Positions 13,216 to 28,100 of a DNA stretch of 64,000 nucleotides are shown here, piece by piece. Made by a program: the position numbers and the translations under genes. Source of the DNA: Sinohyriopsis cumingii (Eukaryota > Mollusca > Bivalvia > Unionida > Unionidae). The first letter of the stretch is position 1. Each line of letters opens with the position of its first letter. The stretch spans positions 93,544,451 through 93,608,450 of the forward strand of contig CM068825.1 of assembly GCA_028554795.2 (NCBI GenBank), given 5' to 3'. The notes under the pieces were generated by a model. That model did not search any database. It had not been told where the DNA came from and saw only the letters and a program-made list of their open reading frames with translations.

Positions 13216-14579
13216 TTATCCTCTTTGTATCTGTATCTGAAACTTGCCTGAAACAAACAAAAATATATATATTCAGGATGAGAAGATTTTAAAGGGAAAA
13301 AAAGGTTTTCAAAGGTTAAATTAAAATGTTGCACTCCTCCACATTATTTTAAATATAATAGATTTTTAATTTCAAGGTTTTATTCTGAGGCATCTTCTTT
13401 TATAATGTCTCAAAAGGAGTATGTATCTTGCAAGTTCAAAACACACATGCATGAAATGCCAAATGTGCAAAAAGTTTTACAACAATGTTTACTGCTCCGG
13501 TGGCCTAAGTGTCCACCTCAGATGAAGGAGGTCGCGGTTTCAAACCCCAGCCGAGTCATACCAAAGACTTATAAAAATGGTACTAGCAGCTGCCATGCCT
13601 GGTACTCAGCATTAAGAGGTTAGTGTTAGGACTGGTTGGCATGGTGTCAGGATAATGTGACTGGGTGGTACATGATGTAACATGTCTGTGGCATGATGCC
13701 CCAGTGCTAGAAATCACTAAAAACTGCAACACTGCAGACATCTTAGTGATAGGACTGAAAAATTGTTAAAGCTATGTTAAAAATCCAAATCACACACACA
13801 CATACAACATTGTTTGTATATGGTTCCCCTGGAGAATGGTAGGTAAATATAAAATAAATTTATTATTATTATTAAAAACCCACATTTATTAGCTGTCCAT
13901 TTATGATAACTGAACAGCATTTCTCACCTTTTATGCCCAGGGGACCACACCTTGTACATTTTTGGGAAAAGTCGGAGACGCTTATTATAAGAAACAAATT
14001 TTATTATTATAAGAATTTGCCAGAACTTTTTAAGTTCAGTGACAGGCATAAGACAAAAGTTGACAGTAAATGTTTCTGGTCTGCATGTTTAGATTTGTTA
14101 TAGGTTAAAAAAAACTGTAGTAATAATAATAAGCCAAAGGTATCATAAAATGAGAGATTTTTTGTAAATACCTTTGTTATTGACCAATTTTTAAGTTACA
14201 TTTTATGAGATAGATTAACCTGAATTAAGATTTTTAATTTGCTAGCACTATTTTATTTTTAAAAATCTTGAGCTGTTAGTGGTAGATGCATAGAGAAGGG
14301 TACTGCTACCTACAAATTGGTTGGCAAGGCCTTAAACAGAGGATTGTGTGTTTGGGAACACAGAAGAAATGGCTTTCAGCCACTCCTCCAAAATGATGAG
14401 TTGGATTGCTAGAACTTGAACTCATTGAAGATATCAATAGTAAAAAGTAATTTGGCCAAAATCAAAAACAGGAGAGACAACCCGAGGCCCATTAAAATAA
14501 ATCTATGTTAGAAGAATGGAATCAGCAACTAAAACTCCTCTAATTAATAAACTGGAGAGTTAAAAATCAAAATCACTTC

Positions 14580-14650
<71 letters not shown>

Positions 14651-17600
14651 GTCAAATCTGGTTTATAAATTAATGCTGCAGTAACCAAATTCACATGGAT
14701 TGGTGATCATGGGACATAACTCCTGTAAAGGCTGACATGGAATGCTGGAACTGGACATCATTCAAGGTTTCATTAATATGAAGCTGAATACCAAAACTAA
14801 TTTAAACAAAACAATCGTTGACACTGTAAATGATGCAGATTCCAAAAGTCAAGAAGATTGGGAATCAGGAGACATAACTTGTCTAAATGATGTGAAATGC
14901 TGGAAATCAAACTCATTGTAGGTCTCTCCAATTTAAAGATGCATGCCAAATTTTGTTGAAATTGTAACTCATTTGCCAAAACCCCATGTCAGCAGGACAG
15001 GCAATCAGTGGGTGTAACATAAATGATATTGTGGAATCCATGTGATGGAACCCATTCAATCATCAGGATAAAACCTCATACCAAATTTAGAATAAGTCAA
15101 TCAAATCATGGTAAAGTTATGCTGCAAAAACCAAAAAGCCATGAGGATGGCCAATCACAGGGCATAACACTTGTTGTGGACTGCTGATAATCAAAGACAT
15201 GCAAGGTCTGATCAACATGCAACTGCATATCAAATTTAATTGAAATCCAACAATTCTTAGTAAAGTTAAGCTACAGAAATTAAGTTACGATGAGGGGCAC
15301 TCTGGGGCCATTATTCTTCTAAAATGATGGCATAAAAGGCCAGAAATCAAGCTCATGCAAGTTCTCATCAGTATAAAACTGCATGCAAAATTTGGCTAAA
15401 TCTCAAACATTTTCAGTAAAGAAAAGGAAACCAAAGTGTTAAGGATTGTCCACCACCTGGACAAAGCGACTGACAGAAGTATGGGAAAAGGAGAGTGAAG
15501 GTCGCCTAGAGCAGTGGTTCAGCCATGACACTCTTGTGAATTTGTGCAAAACAGATACAAAATCCCCTAAAACAAAGATGTAAAACATCAATAGTGGCAC
15601 ACAAGAAATAACATGGTGTGTTTCTTTCAAATTGAACAGATGCTCCAATAAAAGTTATCAGTGAGTGTTGTATGACAATGAATAAAATCAAGTGATTTAT
15701 TTTTCTGAGTGAACTGGTCACTATGGGGCTGTCCATTTAGTATGTATGCATTGGAGGGGTGGGGGATAACCCAAATGCATAAACTTACGTATGGAGGAGG
15801 GTCTACTGATAATGGGTGGTAGTGGTGAAACCTTGATAATTGTCTAATACGTAACCTGTTTGACTGAGTTCAGTCAGCATTTGAATTTTAGCAGATACTA
15901 GACAAACTTTTTAAAGTTACTCAACTTATTTCTTTGATGCAGCCAGATATTCAACATCAGTGGACTATCTGTTTTAGTAAACACATTAATATTATCAATC
16001 CTTGTTCGTTTCTGCATGAATTAAATATAGGCCATTCTACAGAATTTTGGGGGGTGGGGGTGCATCAAGCGTATGTACACAGGTGGGGGGTGTAAAAAAG
16101 TATGCATTAGTACAGGGAGGGGGGAGGGGTCAAGCTTTGCCAGATTTTTGCATACGCACTAAATGGATGGCCCTATGCTCCAACTAGTTATTTTCCCCCA
16201 TTCTCCTAATCCCTTATATGGTAAAACTTTTAATCATCCAGAAATTATCATGTGATTTGTATAGCCCATATCTCTTAAATGAAACTTTAAGAATAAGCTC
16301 TGCATGCTACCAGATTGTAATAGTCATGAAAATATGAAATATATTGAAGTAACATACTGCAGTAACTCCCACACCCGTTTCATTATAAACAAATTTCTAA
16401 AATAAAATATTTTAATCGCTACTTTTAATAGAGATGACTCTAGTGAACAAGCTGGTAAGACCCACAAAAGCCAAAATGAAAGTCAAAGTGAAAAGAATTA
16501 GATTTCATGATAATGGAACCAAAGAAGAAAGACACTATCACACCCAAATAAATTTACTTGAAAGCCAACATTTTGTAAAGACTGACGACCGGGCTGGGGG
16601 GCATAAAACTGTAACTTCTACTGTGCTGCTGGAGTTTGGTTGGAGGCTTCATAGAAAATTTATTAGGTTTTTGATTTATATAACAAGTAAAATAGATTTA
16701 TGCAAATGATATATCATTTTATTATGAAAGTTGGATCATTATGATTACACCACTGGCTCACTTTTTAAAATTAAGAGGGTCAATTGTGGCTCCTTTTTCT
16801 CAAATCCGTCTGAAACACTAGGGGGTTTGACCAAACAGAAAGACCATAATTCTGAAATCTAATGTTATAATTATCATAACATTTCCCCTATATTACTAGC
16901 TGGATAGGTATGTTTTTTAAAATAGATATACCTGACCACTTTGTACCCTTTTAAATCTACAATCAAAACATTGAGAAATTGACCACACTTACATGCAGGC
17001 ATTGTGCTGACTTCTGCTGTTACTACACAGTTCACACCCAAGTTGGCAAGGGCACCACGGATCATTCCACATGGCAGAGCAAGATACTGGAGACACAGGA
17101 AGTAGACTAGTTACTGTACCTAGCTTGTAAAATGCTATAACATTAAACCATAACTGACATCATTAAACTAATACATATTATCATAAAAAGATGAATGGAA
17201 AAATGAGAAAATCATTTGCACATTAGTTCCTCTCCAGACTAATATTTCAACATGGAATTCAAGCAGCAGGCCCAAGCATTCTGCACTATGAGTGATCTCA
17301 CAACAATGCTATTTCTTGCAATGAGTTTTAAACCAAACATAACATTGGTCTTGTGCTTACAAGACCAACCCATTTACTAATACCTTCAAAAGAAGTCATC
17401 TCCTCAAGAAAAAATATTAAATTTTACTAACTCGTATATAATCAATAAAAATAGAAACAATATTGTATAAAAATAAACATTCCAAAGACTCTCAGAATCT
17501 GAATTTACTAGTCTAGACTAGAGCTTTTATTAAACCCATGACAAACATATTGCTAAACTTCTAATAAAGTCTTGACTTGACAGATGTTGGATGTGTCTAC

Positions 17601-20600
17601 ATTTTCCTTGTCATGTGGCTATTCTGTGAAACAACCACTCTATACATGCAGTGAAATGTCAGTCTTACGTTTGACATGTCACAATGATGCTGTATCTCGC
17701 ATGAGTGCTTCTTTGCAAAGTTAACACTAAGCCATGGCTATATCTATCAATGTGACCAATTATTAAAAAAAATGTGAGTTGTGTACTGATAAACAAATGA
17801 AAGATTTAACTATGATGTAATGATGATTGTATAATACAGTCTGTTACTTTCATTATCCAACTTTTGTTTAAGTATTGCTTTTATAAGAAATACAAATGAG
17901 AACCATTTAATGAAATTTTATTAAACATTTTATGTGTGCTTTGACATTTACTGATCACAACATTCTGATTGGAAAAACATATATAGAATGTGTTGTTGTT
18001 AGTTGCTTGCTTTTTAATGACACTTGCCAACAAATTATTGACTATCATGGCAATCAAACAGGAGCCAAGTGCCCTTCCCAATACACCTGAACAGGTTTTG
18101 AACCTGTGACCCAATGACTAACTGAACTTTGCAACTCTAACATACATGTCAACCCCTGGCAAGGAAAAAGTGTAATCCAAGTGGACAAAAAGAGTAATCT
18201 GAGCAGAAAAAGAGTAATCCACATATGATAAAAATTTAATGAGCATCTGTACAAAATGATTTATTTATCCCTCTGGACTTTTAACATCAGTTACTGCTTC
18301 AAGTTTTCGTATATAACACTTTGAGCTTTAAAAAGCAATAGATTCTCGTATTGCATTTCAAAACACTTTGTGCCAGCTGAGACTATGAATGTTTTGCACA
18401 CTAGTAGAGCACTAAGTGCTGGGTTACTGAACCTGGATATGAATTCAGTTTTATTTATGTTAACAATACTGAACAATCTCTCACAGTGATGTTTATTCAA
18501 AGCATTATGAAGCAAAAAAAAAAAATGTTTTCTCCAGTGGAATCTAATGTTAATTCTGGTAATGAAAGAAGAGCACTCTAATTTTGCCCTTTTCGCTGTC
18601 AAAGTCTCTTATACAGACTCTAAAAAGAGTGTATGGCTTTTTAGCTCTTCAATACACATGTAGCAATATTACCCAGTGCAGTGCGCTATAAATAGAACAC
18701 CTGTTACCGATTCAACTCCATGCACACTGTTAAGCAGTGCAGTGTATGTTGTGTTTAACAGCAATTTTAACCATTTTACATTTTTGGTACACATCTATTA
18801 TGTATGGAAAAATTTAAGAGTAAAGTGTGATCGTTATAGCTGTGTAATTATTTTTCATGGAAGAATTTTTTATGTGCTTTAAAATCCTGAGAGAATTTGT
18901 TCACCATCATGTCAGTGAAGCCATGTGACCAACCGTAGCTGCCATTTCTCATACTCGAAATTTACAAGTTCTTTGTCTGTGTCTACATCATTAAGTCATC
19001 GGAATTTGATAATTTATAAAAAAAACTAATTGCTGCCTACATCAATATCAGAGCCTTTACCTAAGTTATTGAAGCTTTCGTAGTTGTGATTCCAATCGTG
19101 AAAACTCAAGTAAGTACTGAACGAAATCCACAACCTCCATTTTGGAGAGTGGAGAATATGACCCAGTTACTTTAAATAGCAGATTTCGACCAGAGCAAAA
19201 TCAGCAACCGCGAGATCTGATGTAATGGTCATTCTCAGCAATGAATGTATCTAATAGGGGTTTTTCCCCAAAGGTGGTGCTACAAAAACCCACTCAAAAT
19301 GGCTGATGTTTACAGCAGGCATCAAAAGGCACTTCCATGAGAATGGTGTAGAGGTGTCAAAAAGCACTTGTATGTGAACAGAGTAGAGGCATCAAAAGGC
19401 GCCTGTATGCAAATGGAGTAGAGGCATCCAAAGGCACTTGCATGAGAAAGCAAATTATTGATTTTTTGGAAAGGGGGATATACTGAAAATGCGTAATCCA
19501 AATACAGATACGTGTAAGGCATAATTTAGTGAAAAAAAGCATAATGATTACACCAAAAGCGTAATGGTTGGCATGTATGCTCAGAGTTTGTGTAGCATTA
19601 GCCGGTCATATTTTCAACCACCTAGCATGTGAGCTTTATTTGGTGAAAATTTGTATGTAAAAAGTTAATCTGCTCTTCTAACAACATGATGAATGTATTT
19701 CAAAGCTGAGTTCCCACCAAATTTATGAAAATGTTTCTTTGTAACTCAGCTATTTAAAACAATTTCTTTTAAATCATCAAATCAACTCAGATCATTCAGT
19801 CTAGCTTATTTGGTTTTCTTGAAATCCCATCAGGTTCATTTGTAGCTTTTTACAGCAAACAAACACTACAAAGATTATGTCACCCTTAGGCAAGTAAAGT
19901 ACCTTGCCCAAAGACACCATGGCAGCCAGTTCATGCCAATCCAGTGGTAGGAATCAATCCCACATCGTTCTGGTTAGAGGCCAATGCCTCAATCACTAAG
20001 TCCAACAGCAAACCCAGATTCTGGGGACTAAAATTGGTACTGGTTGCACTCAGTGATGTGGATGCCTTGAAAATAAGACCTGCTTACCCCAGATTGTAAA
20101 TATGCTAAGTATTTAGAAGATTATTTGGATTTTTAATTGTGTAAAATACACCCTTTGAGGCAGAACAGTTTATAGGTTGGGCTAAAATCACATGGTAGTG
20201 GCAGTGAGAGCATGTGAACTACATTGCTCTTTGATAACCCTCAAGTTATTTATCAGTGTCCTGTATACAGCTGCATTTACTATGATAACTTGTTTGCTAG
20301 TTTACATAAGGCAATGATAAGTCTGAAAATCACCAAGTTTATTGACTTGTTATGTTCATCTGCCCACATTACTGGTATCCAACTGATTTCCTATTTGGTT
20401 CTTGACTTTTGTGTATACATTTGCTAACTATTTTTCATTATTCTTCATGGGGATAGACAAATAGTCTTATCATATCTTATGATTGGGGAAGGGGAGGGTG
20501 TTTTCAGGCCAAGATGTTACCTTAGGTGCAGCTTCCATGTACTGTTTGCCACTAGAAATGTGTGTGAGAAACCGAAATCTGTTATCTTGCAACACATAAA

Positions 20601-23600
20601 CTCCCTGTAAAAAAGGACAAGTTTTGACATATACCATTCTTTCTTTGTAAAAAGTCATAACTTGATATCCACCATATTCTACATTATCCTATAAACATAT
20701 GAGGCATGAAAAGACAGATATAAGCATGCAACTGATATTGACCCAGGGGTACTTCCCTACCCCTAGGGACTTAATACCAAGTCATGATTTAAGTGCTCAA
20801 CAAATCTGATAGCCCGGTGCCCCTCTAATTTTAGATAAGGCCTGTCCTGTATTATAAGTGAGGTGCCCATCAGGCTTGTTAAATAAAATTCTAATTTGCT
20901 TGAGAAAACTTTGATTGCACTGATGAAATGTGTAAATGTATTTTCAAGATGTTGACATACCTGCCATAATACAGTGCACTCTAAATCAGATCACCACTGT
21001 CCTACATGAAATTGAAATCTGATTTTAATCAAATTGAAGCATGGCATGTTATGCTAAAAATATGATTTTGTGCTCCCAAACCCCCTGACACAGTTGTGCT
21101 TTGAGAAAACATAATTTTCAGTAATCTTCAAAAATAGAGAAAAAAAAGCAATACAAAAAAACACAACGTTAGATGTAGCATGTATAAACGGTAAACAGTC
21201 ATGATTGGAGCTGATTAAAACTATCCCTTGGGCAGTTTAAATAGCAACTAAAGGCAAAGAGGTCAGGTATAAAACCACCATTTCATATATTACTTAACTG
21301 ACTCAAAAAGCTAGTGAGATGTGTTTAAAGTTTGCAGTGGGCAAGCCCACTGTGCTAATTTGCATAGGTAGGATTAAAAGTGAAACAACCCATTAAAGGT
21401 AAATTAAAGAGATTCTAGATGCATGTATAAGAACATAAGTTATTACATATCGTTGCCTTAAATGAGAATGTTTAAGCCATATGTATTATGTTTTGACAGG
21501 ATTGTGAACAGTGGAAACATTTCTTTGAAGTTGAATTTAGCTGCATATATTGATGGTCATTTCACTGGTGGGAAGAGTGTTCAAGAGTAATGCATTTTTG
21601 AAGCTGATTTAGAAAGCAATTAGCTATCAGCAAAGCCCAACAAAATTAAATTTCAGAACCCTTTGTTGACAATTTTACTTTGTGATGCATGTCAGCCGCC
21701 CCCCCCCCCCCCCCCCCGCAAGCTAAGGTGGGGGGCTATTCATTATTTAGACATACATGTACTGCCAACAACACATCAACATATGTCAACTTGGTTCAGA
21801 CCTGGATTTACCTGGAGAATCCAACAGAGAAGTGTGAACACCAGGACCATCCAATCCCTAGTGAGTGTAGTGATAAACACTAATGACACTTGCATTACCT
21901 TCAAACCCCTTTGAGCCCTATTGAATTTATATTTGAATTGTAGCTATTGCAATGGTCTGTGACAATCTGTCCATCCACTTGTCCCTTTCATAAACTTAAC
22001 AACTGGGCAAATGAAATTTGGTAATCATGTTTATTACCCATATATGTATATATATATGTAATATGTGCTGATGAAAATCTGATGCCATTTTAGTAATTTT
22101 GGCATTTACATATATTTAATTTTGTTGCACTTTTGGGGATTTAGACTTAGCCTAAATATTATCTTGTGATGATTAAATGCTTATGCTTTGCAGATTTTAA
22201 TTAAGATAAGTAGTCTCCATCTTGAGAAGAGCTTCAAGGGGAATCTATCTGTTGTGTTGCATACTATCGCTTGCTTCCGAGTGTGGCACACAGCTTATTT
22301 CTATTTTGCTTATTGTCAAAAAACAGAAGGCATATTACCAAAATCATTCATTGCTCACAGTTTTACAAAATGGACATAAACTTTTCAGCATGAAAACTAT
22401 GGACTTTTAAACTTACTCTTGGAAATATACATGTTTCTTATCTGTTACCAAACAGGAATACAAATTCCCTACCTGGTGATTGGTGCGTAGATTATCTATC
22501 TGCTTTTTGTAAACAGTGTTCCAGAAATCTTTGCAGACAAATTTCATTGTGTCCAATTCATCCTTAAATCTTGAGCAGTCTCTTGTAAATCTGAAAAGAA
22601 TAACATCAAAGCTGCCAGAATATTACGAAGATTTATGCATTCCTACAAGACAGAGCACTATCATCCTGACACAGACGTTTACCATGGACATACAGACATA
22701 AATAACTGACATTGTTTACTTTAAATTTAAATTTTTTAATATTTATGAAGGTGGACAAGTAGGTAAATAACACTCTCAATCAAACCATGAATTTGTTTAT
22801 TTTCCTGGAAAACAAATATAATGTAGCTTTAGGACAAAATGTAACAAAAAAAATTTAACTTTTTGTTTATACTAATTCAGTCAAGGAAATGTCTGTCTTA
22901 TGGGGAAGAGGACACCTATGTATTTTAATGGATGGATTACTGTACACTAGGTATTTCAATTTGTGTTATGTAGCAAACTGAATTCACAAAATATATGCCA
23001 AGGCAGTATGTAGTAAAATAAAACTGAAAATAATCAGCAGATACTGAAGATCTAGAGCACCGTAAATTGTACTTATTATTTATAGCTGAGGAAAAAAATT
23101 ACTACTGATTCAGCAATAAATGAATGTCACTCAGAAGGTAAATTGGATAATTAATTGAAAAATCCACCAACCACTTACCTCTCTGCAAGGCTTTGCCCAA
23201 TTCTAAAGCCTATAGATTCTAACTTAGCAATGCACTGATCCTGAAAATAAAAAGGAGAACATAAACAGAATTGGAAGTGAGATGTAAAATACTATTTTAT
23301 TTCATGACATGATGCATTACATGTAATCTCCCAACTGTTAAATCATTTACCTTAGGATTTAAATAATCCTCATTTTAGCTTCATTACCAAGTTTTTTCTT
23401 ACCAAGTACATGTATATGTAATAAAAAGTATAAAGCAACATCATTGGGCTATCTTTTTTTGTGATAAATTTTATAGATTTCCTGATTAGTTCAGCCATGT
23501 ACATATATAGTGCTTTGGACTTTTTGACTACCGGTACATAATTACAATGAATTACTTTCAAAGCTGAATGAATCTGCAATTACAAAAATACCTCAATTTT

Positions 23601-25028
23601 CCATAGCCTATGGTACATACAATGTATGCCGATCATGTAGTTGATCAAGATGCATTCAGATGAAGTTTCATACTTACATACAAGTACCTAAATCTTTAGA
23701 AAGTAGAGTGGGAGGAAGAAGGCATTTCAAATGACAGTTTTTTAATGGGGGTATTTTGTGGTGAGTCTTCATTTAGCTGGGACAAAAGCTTGGTCTTAAT
23801 CATTGTAACTATCATCAAACATTATATTTTTGGAAATAAACTAATTCAAAGACAATGCATCTAAAAAAGTAATAGCAGACATCATTTAGATTGAATTGCG
23901 TATGGAGAAGTGATGAATGGATCAAACCCACTGTGTCATCTGCATTCACAGTCCCTCTCATGCATCACCTGGCAGATCCTTCTCAGCGTTTGTTCATGAA
24001 ACCTTGAACTAAATTAAATTTACCTTGGAAACAGAGCCACAATAGCTCATTTGTGGAGCAATGAACTCATAACCCATCCCCATCTCCAATAAAATGATCA
24101 GCCCCTAATATGTAATGAAATATCACATACTGCCATTGTTGATTTGTAAAACATGCAATACAGCAAAGACAACACTGTAATCAACTAAAAAGTAAGTAAA
24201 GTATACTTTGATCCTAATGACTTCTAGTTCAGTTTTAGAAATTGCAGTTCCAGACCATATGGAGTCAATGACTTCTTCCTAATGCTCTCAACATAATCTT
24301 TGCTGACTTTTTTAATTAATATGGTTGTGGCAATATCTGTCCCACACTAAACAGTAATCAAACTGCCTCAACATGATGCCCATTAAATGTAATAATTTGC
24401 ATTTCTGGTATGGACAAGTAGATGAATATTGTTTTATACTTCTTTGCTGATTGCTTGGATATGCTTAAGAGGCTAATTAATATTTTCATCAGTTGAATGA
24501 CATTTCCAGACAATATTATAATGTAAAGGAAAAGCTTAATCATGCAGATGTTTTGCATGAACAGCATGGGTAGATTTGAGTGTCTGAGGTATGCCTTGTA
24601 AAGTTAGTCTGGTTCCCTGATCAACAAGTCTAATAGAAGAGGAGGCACATGTGGGCTAGACATCACTCACTTGGCTTGCATAACTAAACACCTGGCTATT
24701 TCATTAACCAGGTATTTGTAGTCTTGTAAGTTTACAACCAGGTCAACTATCGATCAAGTTTTATATCATGTTGATTTTATCTATTTTAATATAAATTTAA
24801 TAAAGGTAATGGCATATTAATATGCACTGTCTCCTACTCATAATCAAAGTCATCCACAATCTTGATAATATAAACCCAATAACTGAGTTTTATTAATGCT
24901 GGATGAGAATTATATTCTCTATATCTAAAGAGGTAACAAATTCAGGCAATCAGATGCACAGTATCTCATTATTATAGCCTTTATTTTGAAGTCTGATCAA
25001 AAGTTTTCCACTTTTGATATTCTCCAGC

Positions 25029-25127
<99 letters not shown>

Positions 25128-28100
25128 CAGTAGTAATCTGATCTTGATTGCTAGATCTCTTTCAGCTAATTATAAAAATCACAATACTTAATTTGTAGTT
25201 ATAGTGTGATGGTCAAATTTTGCATCATGGAAGATTTCAACAGCTAAATTACTCTAAATGTTTGTCTCAGAGGCAAGGCTAATAGTGGCTGAACTGTTTC
25301 TGATGGGACATTGTGATGGGATTCAATGGGGATCTGGCATGAATTACTTACAATGGCACTGTACAAATTATTGGACTCTGAGGACAGATTTGTTACACAT
25401 AATGTTCATTATTTCCTTTTGCATATAAAGTAAGGCTATGGCACAGTTGAAAGTATGAAACCTCTAGGAAAAAGTATTTTCAGCCTTGTTTGAGAGGATG
25501 GTGATAAGGACTCAGAAAATGGGAGTCTCATTTAACTATTTGGAAATGATAGTAAAACTCTGGCTCATTTTTAGGGTAACAGAGTGACAGAAGTACAGTA
25601 AAACATATCTTGAAAGACCACTGTTAAGTGAGACCACCTGTCTTGAGAGACCTTATTCTCAATGCACACATTTATTGATTATAATGGATTGTAACCTGTT
25701 ACGACAGACTACCGGTCTTGAGAGACCATATTTGTTGGCAGAAGGGGTGGTCTTTCAAGACAGGTTCTACTGTATAACAAAACAATATATTTCATGTTTG
25801 ATCAAAATCATTAGTACTGCAACCTCCATGGTGGTCACACGTTCAGTCAGTTAGTGCAAGTTTACCAAATCAGTATTCATGGATCTTGCTCAACACTGAA
25901 CACATCCAAGATCTGAACGATATAAGTAAATATTCCAAGTCTGATCAAAGCTGAATCATAAAAAGCCTTTCAAGTAGTAACAAGCTCAGTCAATCAGATG
26001 TAAGATGACCTAATCAGTAAGCATGGATCTCGCTCATTATCAAATTCATCTGTGATCTTAATGATATGAGTATATATCCCTGAGTTTGATCAAATCAGAT
26101 CAGAAATACAGCCTCCAGAGTGGTAACAAGCTCAGCCAATCAGGGATCTCACTCATTATCAAACTCCTCCAAGATTTTAATGCTATAAGCATATATTGCA
26201 TCTGGTCAAAATTTGATCAGAAATAGTGGTAACCAATCAGATGCAAGATCACCTGATAAATATGCATGGTTTCTCACATTAAATGAGCCTGAGATTTTGA
26301 TACAATAAACCCCTATTCAAAGCTGAATTAAAATTGAATCTAAAAGTGGCATCCAGAGTAGTAACAAGCAATTGCTGAAAGTCTCATGCACAATGCATAA
26401 CACACGATAGACAAGAGACACAAGGCCACACAATAAACTCACTTGACTATATGACCAGGTGAGCTAAAACCCATTATCCAGAAGGAAAAAACTAATAAAG
26501 CAATATATGGATAAAACTACAACAACAGCATTCTATTAGTTCTTGCTGCTGTCCATATGTTTATAATTGAGGATTATTTGAAAAGGCTTTATGGTAAAAT
26601 TACTTGGGATAGGAGAACAAGATATATACATGGTCTACACCAGATACCACTTGGAACCAGTTACCATATGATCAGATTCATAAGTCTGTATAGAATTTTG
26701 GCAAGCTTCCAATATCAAATGTTTTTCACCTTCAGCACTAACTATGTATTGTACTCATTAAAAAATACTGCATAGAGTTTAGAACAAGTGAAGATCATGT
26801 GGTAACCACAGGCCCTTCTTTACAGAACAGTCAATTCAATTTAACTGAAATGAAGGAATGTTTCCCTTTACTGATTTGTCAGCATTGTAATTGTTTTGAG
26901 TAAATTTAAATGCCTCATAAATACCAGTAAATTTATTGCATTTTAATCCTCTGGTACTGACCCTGAGAAGGAATTTGCACACAAAATAATATAAACCAGT
27001 TTGAAATTTCAACCTAAACACCAATAGTAAATATGTTTATAAAAAGACAAGGTGAAAACAAAGAATTTAAGATACTGTACCAGCAGCTGCTGCAATTTCC
27101 CTAAATTATACATTGCTGACAAACTGTGCAGATGTAAACAAACCTTAATTCTATCAGCCTATAACAGACACAAGTGATGTCCATGCATGATGAGTGCAAG
27201 TACTAGTACCTCTTCTTGGTACATGAAAGTGGTTCCACAATCCCGTACAATAATTTTATAGGTCAGCATACATTACTGAAGTACTTACCCTACCTTCACA
27301 TTTTCAGAAGTACTGGTGTATATTCCATTCAGATTAGTACTCTTTATGTTAGTTCAAACACAACTTTATTTCTTAGCTCACTGAACAAAAATCTCAGTTA
27401 TATGTTCTCTCATACTCCTCCTGGTATGCTTACAACCAAGCAACCCTATGTTAGAGAGTGTGTGCTATGTTATGTGTTTTAACATGCTTCCCATGAATCT
27501 ATTTCTACTCATTACACTGATGTACATGATGTATGTAGCAAAAATATGTCAGAGCAACATTAATGTCACATGAAAGACAGCTGCTTACTGTGAAAATCAC
27601 AACAAAAAACTTCAGTTTTAGCACTTCTTGGGCTTTTCTTGGTTTTATCATAATTTTGATCTTAAACATCAAACTGGATAAAAGAGTAATAAACAAGTTT
27701 TGTAAAATTAAACAAATAATTTATTTCCCTAGCATACAAAGTGAAACTTTAAAAAAACTTTATTGTGAATTTAAACCCAAACAGTCCAAAAGGTTCTATC
27801 ACAAATCCAAAAGTATAGAGTATTCCAGTCTATTGATACATCCTGAATGTGCTGATGTACCAACAGACTGAAATAGTGTCGATATGCTAATGCTAACTGT
27901 CTTGATATATCACAATGATATAATCCAAAATATCCCTAAATGAATTCACAATAATTCCAAAATATTGATTAAGTCTGAAAGTATTAAAGCCCCAATTCCA
28001 CCACTACATGCAAAAAGCTGTATGTGTCAATCATCTGAATACATGTAATACTGAATCATCAAAGATGTTGGTCCTAAACATCACTGGGTTCCATTACAAC

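Noticed and set aside
16434..16709. 91-codon plus-strand frame rich in Lys/Arg
   Set aside because: Its phase does not fit the upstream exons of the unidentified gene, and no family is recognisable. It lies in TRAPPC6B intron 5.
21663..21914. Proline-rich frame over the poly-C run
   Set aside because: The prolines come from the homopolymer, and nothing else in it looks like a protein.
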